Assembly: GCF_042655485.1 (NCBI RefSeq)
Contig: NZ_JBHSMC010000003.1
Span: 62,001-126,000 of the forward strand
Origin: Lederbergia graminis
Lineage (GTDB): Bacteria > Bacillota > Bacilli > Bacillales > Bacillaceae_C
Direction: 5' to 3'
DNA length: 64,000 nucleotides
Shown: positions 62,075 through 64,000 of the stretch, piece by piece
Layout of the letters: each line of letters opens with the position of its first letter
How positions within the stretch are numbered: position 1 is the stretch's first letter
Translations under genes and position numbers: made by a program
The notes under the pieces: model-generated
What the model saw: the letters and a program-made list of their open reading frames with translations, nothing else
The model's database searches: none
Told to the model about the DNA's origin: nothing

Positions 62075-63406
62075 ATGAAGAAGATAAAAATAATATTATT
62101 AGGCCTAATCTTAATATTATCCCTAGGTTCACCAGCTGTATTTGCTGAAGATAAAACGGCAACAGGGGATAATGTACTCAGATATGAAGGGGAAGTTTAT
62201 TATGATGGGGTTATTAATAACGACGGATTAACAGCTGATTTACAACCAAAAGAAAAAATTGAATTCTCTGTTGGAGATCATGATTCATTTGCAGATGGGC
62301 AATATGAGTTGTCGATATTAAGTACTGGGAACAGAACAGCTTATAATATTGAAGTGAATGGGGAAGCTGTTGGAACTGTTTCACGTATTGATACTGGTTT
62401 TGATTTGGGAACAATCACATTAGACCCACTGCAAGAGGTATACTTAAATCTCAATGCTGGAGATGTTATAAGTATTCTTGCACCAGATGATGGTACATAT
62501 GGGTGGCTCGATGCAGTTAACCTGAAATATGTTTCTGAATATGATCCAAGTGCTCCTGCAGTAGTCTCCATACCAGATTATGTACGTTATACGATTGAAG
62601 CCGAAACGGGTGCATTTGATTCAGAAGAACAGGTTGGAATGGGAATTGTCAATGAGGATAATCAATATATTACTAATTTAGAAAAAGTCACAGCATCTTA
62701 TACAATTCCAGCGGAGCTTAAAAAAGCTAAATATAACATGACAATACGCTATGTTAGTGAAACAACTGAAAAACACTTAAAAGTCACAGTTGAGGATATT
62801 AGCAAACAAATTAAATGGTATTATACAGGACAATGGGACTGGTCAGCAGCTAAATTTTTAGAAGTTGGAACATGGGATTTAAATCCAGGTGATGTGATTT
62901 CAATAAAGGGAGTTGAGTCTGATGCTTATATTCAAGTAGATTCTATAACTCTTACATCTACTACAGATATTGTAGGTGAAGAACCAGGCAATGAAACCGG
63001 CGATGAACCAGGTGAAGAGCCAGGCGATGAACCAGGTGAAGAGCCAGGCGAAGAACCAGGCGATGAAACTGGCGAAGAACCAGGCGATGAAACTGGCGAA
63101 GAACCAGGCGATGAAACTGGCGAAGAACCAGGCGATGAAACTGGCGAAGAACCAGGCGATGAAACTGGTGAGGAACCAGGCGATGAAACTGGTGAGGAAC
63201 CAAGTGATGAAACCGGCGAGGAACCAGATGATAAAGCTGGTGATAAATCAGAAAATGAAGGAACTGACCTTAAGGACGAATCGGATAATTCTGTAGAAAA
63301 CCCAAAAACAGGCGATACTGCAATTTCAGGATTTGTTAGTTTGGCAGGTTTAGCGTTAGCAGGTTGTGCTGGTTTAGTTTTTTACAGAAAAAGAATGTTA
63401 CATTAA
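62075..63406 (+). CDS. Wall-anchored protein with two CBM-like domains and EPGDETGE repeats (NPKTG)
   Basis: 443 residues. Signal peptide about 1-24 (AVFAED). A first beta-sandwich domain spans about 34-160 (LRYEGEVYYDGVINNDGLTA, YGWLDAVNLKYVS). The second (about 170-295) matches the domain of the upstream protein (YTIEAETGAFDSEEQ, KVTASYTIPAELKKAKYNMT, IKWYYTGQWDWSAAKFLE). A spacer of EEPGDETG-type repeats (about 301-385) leads to NPKTG at 409-413, a membrane segment and FYRKRMLH. NPKTG is the motif used by Bacillus anthracis SrtB for IsdC. Binding of alpha-glucan is inferred from its neighbours. Confidence 0.87.
   Translation: MKKIKIILLGLILILSLGSPAVFAEDKTATGDNVLRYEGEVYYDGVINNDGLTADLQPKEKIEFSVGDHDSFADGQYELSILSTGNRTAYNIEVNGEAVGTVSRIDTGFDLGTITLDPLQEVYLNLNAGDVISILAPDDGTYGWLDAVNLKYVSEYDPSAPAVVSIPDYVRYTIEAETGAFDSEEQVGMGIVNEDNQYITNLEKVTASYTIPAELKKAKYNMTIRYVSETTEKHLKVTVEDISKQIKWYYTGQWDWSAAKFLEVGTWDLNPGDVISIKGVESDAYIQVDSITLTSTTDIVGEEPGNETGDEPGEEPGDEPGEEPGEEPGDETGEEPGDETGEEPGDETGEEPGDETGEEPGDETGEEPGDETGEEPSDETGEEPDDKAGDKSENEGTDLKDESDNSVENPKTGDTAISGFVSLAGLALAGCAGLVFYRKRMLH
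62978..63230 (+). repeat. 24-bp tandem repeats coding for the wall spacer
   Basis: Roughly ten units of about 24 bp encoding EEPGDETG or EEPGDEPG. Several neighbouring units are identical at the DNA level, so the array is young and likely to vary in copy number between strains. Confidence 0.85.
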
Positions 63407-63408
63407 TC

Positions 63409-63454
63409 TAAAAAAAGATGCAGTCATAAAAATGTAAATGGCTGCATCTTTTTT
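63409..63454 (+). terminator. Terminator between surface-protein and sortase genes
   Basis: AAAAGATGCAG-CAT pairs with ATG-CTGCATCTTTT, ending in six T. Its core repeats the hairpin at 61998-62034. Confidence 0.75.
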
Positions 63455-63472
63455 CTAGAGGTGGGATATATA

Positions 63473-64000
63473 GTGAAAAATAATAAGTGGGAACTGAAAA
63501 GAATAATTTTCTATTTAGGGATATCTCTTTGTATTGGGATTTTTATTTTTTCAATCTTTAATATAGGAAAGTATATGGTAGCAAGCGCTGAAAATAAAAA
63601 TACAAATAAAGAAATCCAAGAAACCTTCTATCAACATAAAGAACCAATCGCTCATGAAACGAAAGAAGAAATAATTCTAGAAACAAATCAAGCTGAAGAG
63701 GATTCCTTGGTAACGCGGGAAGAAAAAGATGAGTCAACGGTAGCCTATAAAGAAATATCACAGCATTTTGAACCATTACTTGAAATTAATGAGGAGACGG
63801 TTGGCTGGATTAAAATTGATAACACTGTTATTGATTACCCTGTTGTCCAAGCAAAAGATAATGATTATTACTTAGATCACAATTTCCAAAAAGAAAAAAG
63901 CAGTGCAGGTGCCTTATTCTTAGATTACCGTAATTCGATTGATGATTTGGATCAGAATACAATTATATATGGTCATCATATGAAGGATGGTTCGATGTTT
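63473..64000 (+). CDS. srtB: Class B sortase, N-terminal part
   Basis: GTG start behind AGAGGTGGG; 176 residues are present before the window ends, so the catalytic cysteine and arginine are not visible. A membrane helix (about 10-30) precedes a polar stalk (38-95), then the sortase fold: NEETVGWIKIDNTVIDYPVV, YYLDHNFQKEKSSAGALFLD and IIYGHHMKDGSMF with the catalytic histidine in GHHM. These are class B markers. It directly follows two NPxTG proteins, its probable substrates. Confidence 0.92.
   Translation, partial: MKNNKWELKRIIFYLGISLCIGIFIFSIFNIGKYMVASAENKNTNKEIQETFYQHKEPIAHETKEEIILETNQAEEDSLVTREEKDESTVAYKEISQHFEPLLEINEETVGWIKIDNTVIDYPVVQAKDNDYYLDHNFQKEKSSAGALFLDYRNSIDDLDQNTIIYGHHMKDGSMF

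Noticed and set aside
62961..63296. Histidine/leucine-rich and lysine/methionine-rich frames over the EPGDETG repeats
   Set aside because: They are frame-shifted or antisense readings of the tandem repeat inside a clear surface-protein gene.

Overview
The window comes from a low-GC Gram-positive bacterium of the family Bacillaceae. The evidence is the AT-rich codon use, strong AGGAGG-type ribosome binding sites, frequent TTG and GTG starts, lipoproteins with Bacillus-type lipoboxes, a class B sortase, and Bacillus-type genes (mhqO/mhqD, purA, tcyP, serC, ric/scdA, YesM/YesN-type two-component genes). I cannot name a genus from the sequence. No tRNA, rRNA, prophage or CRISPR array was seen.

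Layout. (1) 1-8.6 kb: the end of an mhqO-like dioxygenase and mhqD (quinone/electrophile stress), an AbgT-family transporter, a sugar-binding lipoprotein gene broken by one stop codon and sitting behind a LacI-type operator, a CAP-domain surface protein with a repeated coiled coil, two small membrane proteins, an AXE1-like esterase and purA. (2) 8.6-20.6 kb: an EamA exporter behind a strong promoter and a leader with its own terminator, a HAD phosphatase, three prepilin-like genes (one carrying a beta-helix), a di-iron repair protein behind a well-placed FNR box, and assorted hydrolases and reductases. (3) 20.8-30.5 kb: an SDR protein, then a sulfur island with the cystine carrier TcyP, a LysR regulator and a seven-gene organosulfur operon (a small unknown protein, SsuB, an SsuD-like monooxygenase, SsuA, SsuC, an NtaA/DszA-type monooxygenase and a flavin reductase). 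(4) 30.6-34.2 kb: small membrane protein, AI-2E-family protein, a 52-bp-periodic tandem palindrome array, a MITE-like repeat and serC.

(5) 34.6-60.9 kb is the most distinctive part. It reads as an alpha-1,6-glucan (dextran or isomaltooligosaccharide) utilisation locus. It has two GH66 dextranase-type enzymes (one exported and membrane-anchored, one apparently cytosolic), a GH13 alpha-glucosidase with the alpha-1,6-type active-site signature, ThuA-like and Gfo/Idh/MocA proteins, and two pairs of ABC sugar permeases with no ATPase. It also has three solute-binding proteins, one fused to carbohydrate-binding-like domains on a 1004-residue membrane-tethered chain. A DUF5696-type protein and an NHL-TPR-YIP1-type membrane protein, both without known function, lie between the permease pairs. 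A YesM/YesN-type sensor and regulator completes the set. Candidate CcpA (cre) sites sit in front of the first two genes.

(6) 61.3-64 kb: two wall-anchored proteins with CBM-like domains and NPxTG sorting signals, followed by a class B sortase that runs off the end of the window. They probably hold glycan at the surface for the adjacent locus. The proposed flow is: capture on wall proteins, cutting by the anchored GH66, uptake by the ABC systems using a shared ATPase encoded elsewhere, further cutting by the cytosolic GH66, and conversion to glucose by the GH13 enzyme. This flow is inferred from domains and gene order only.
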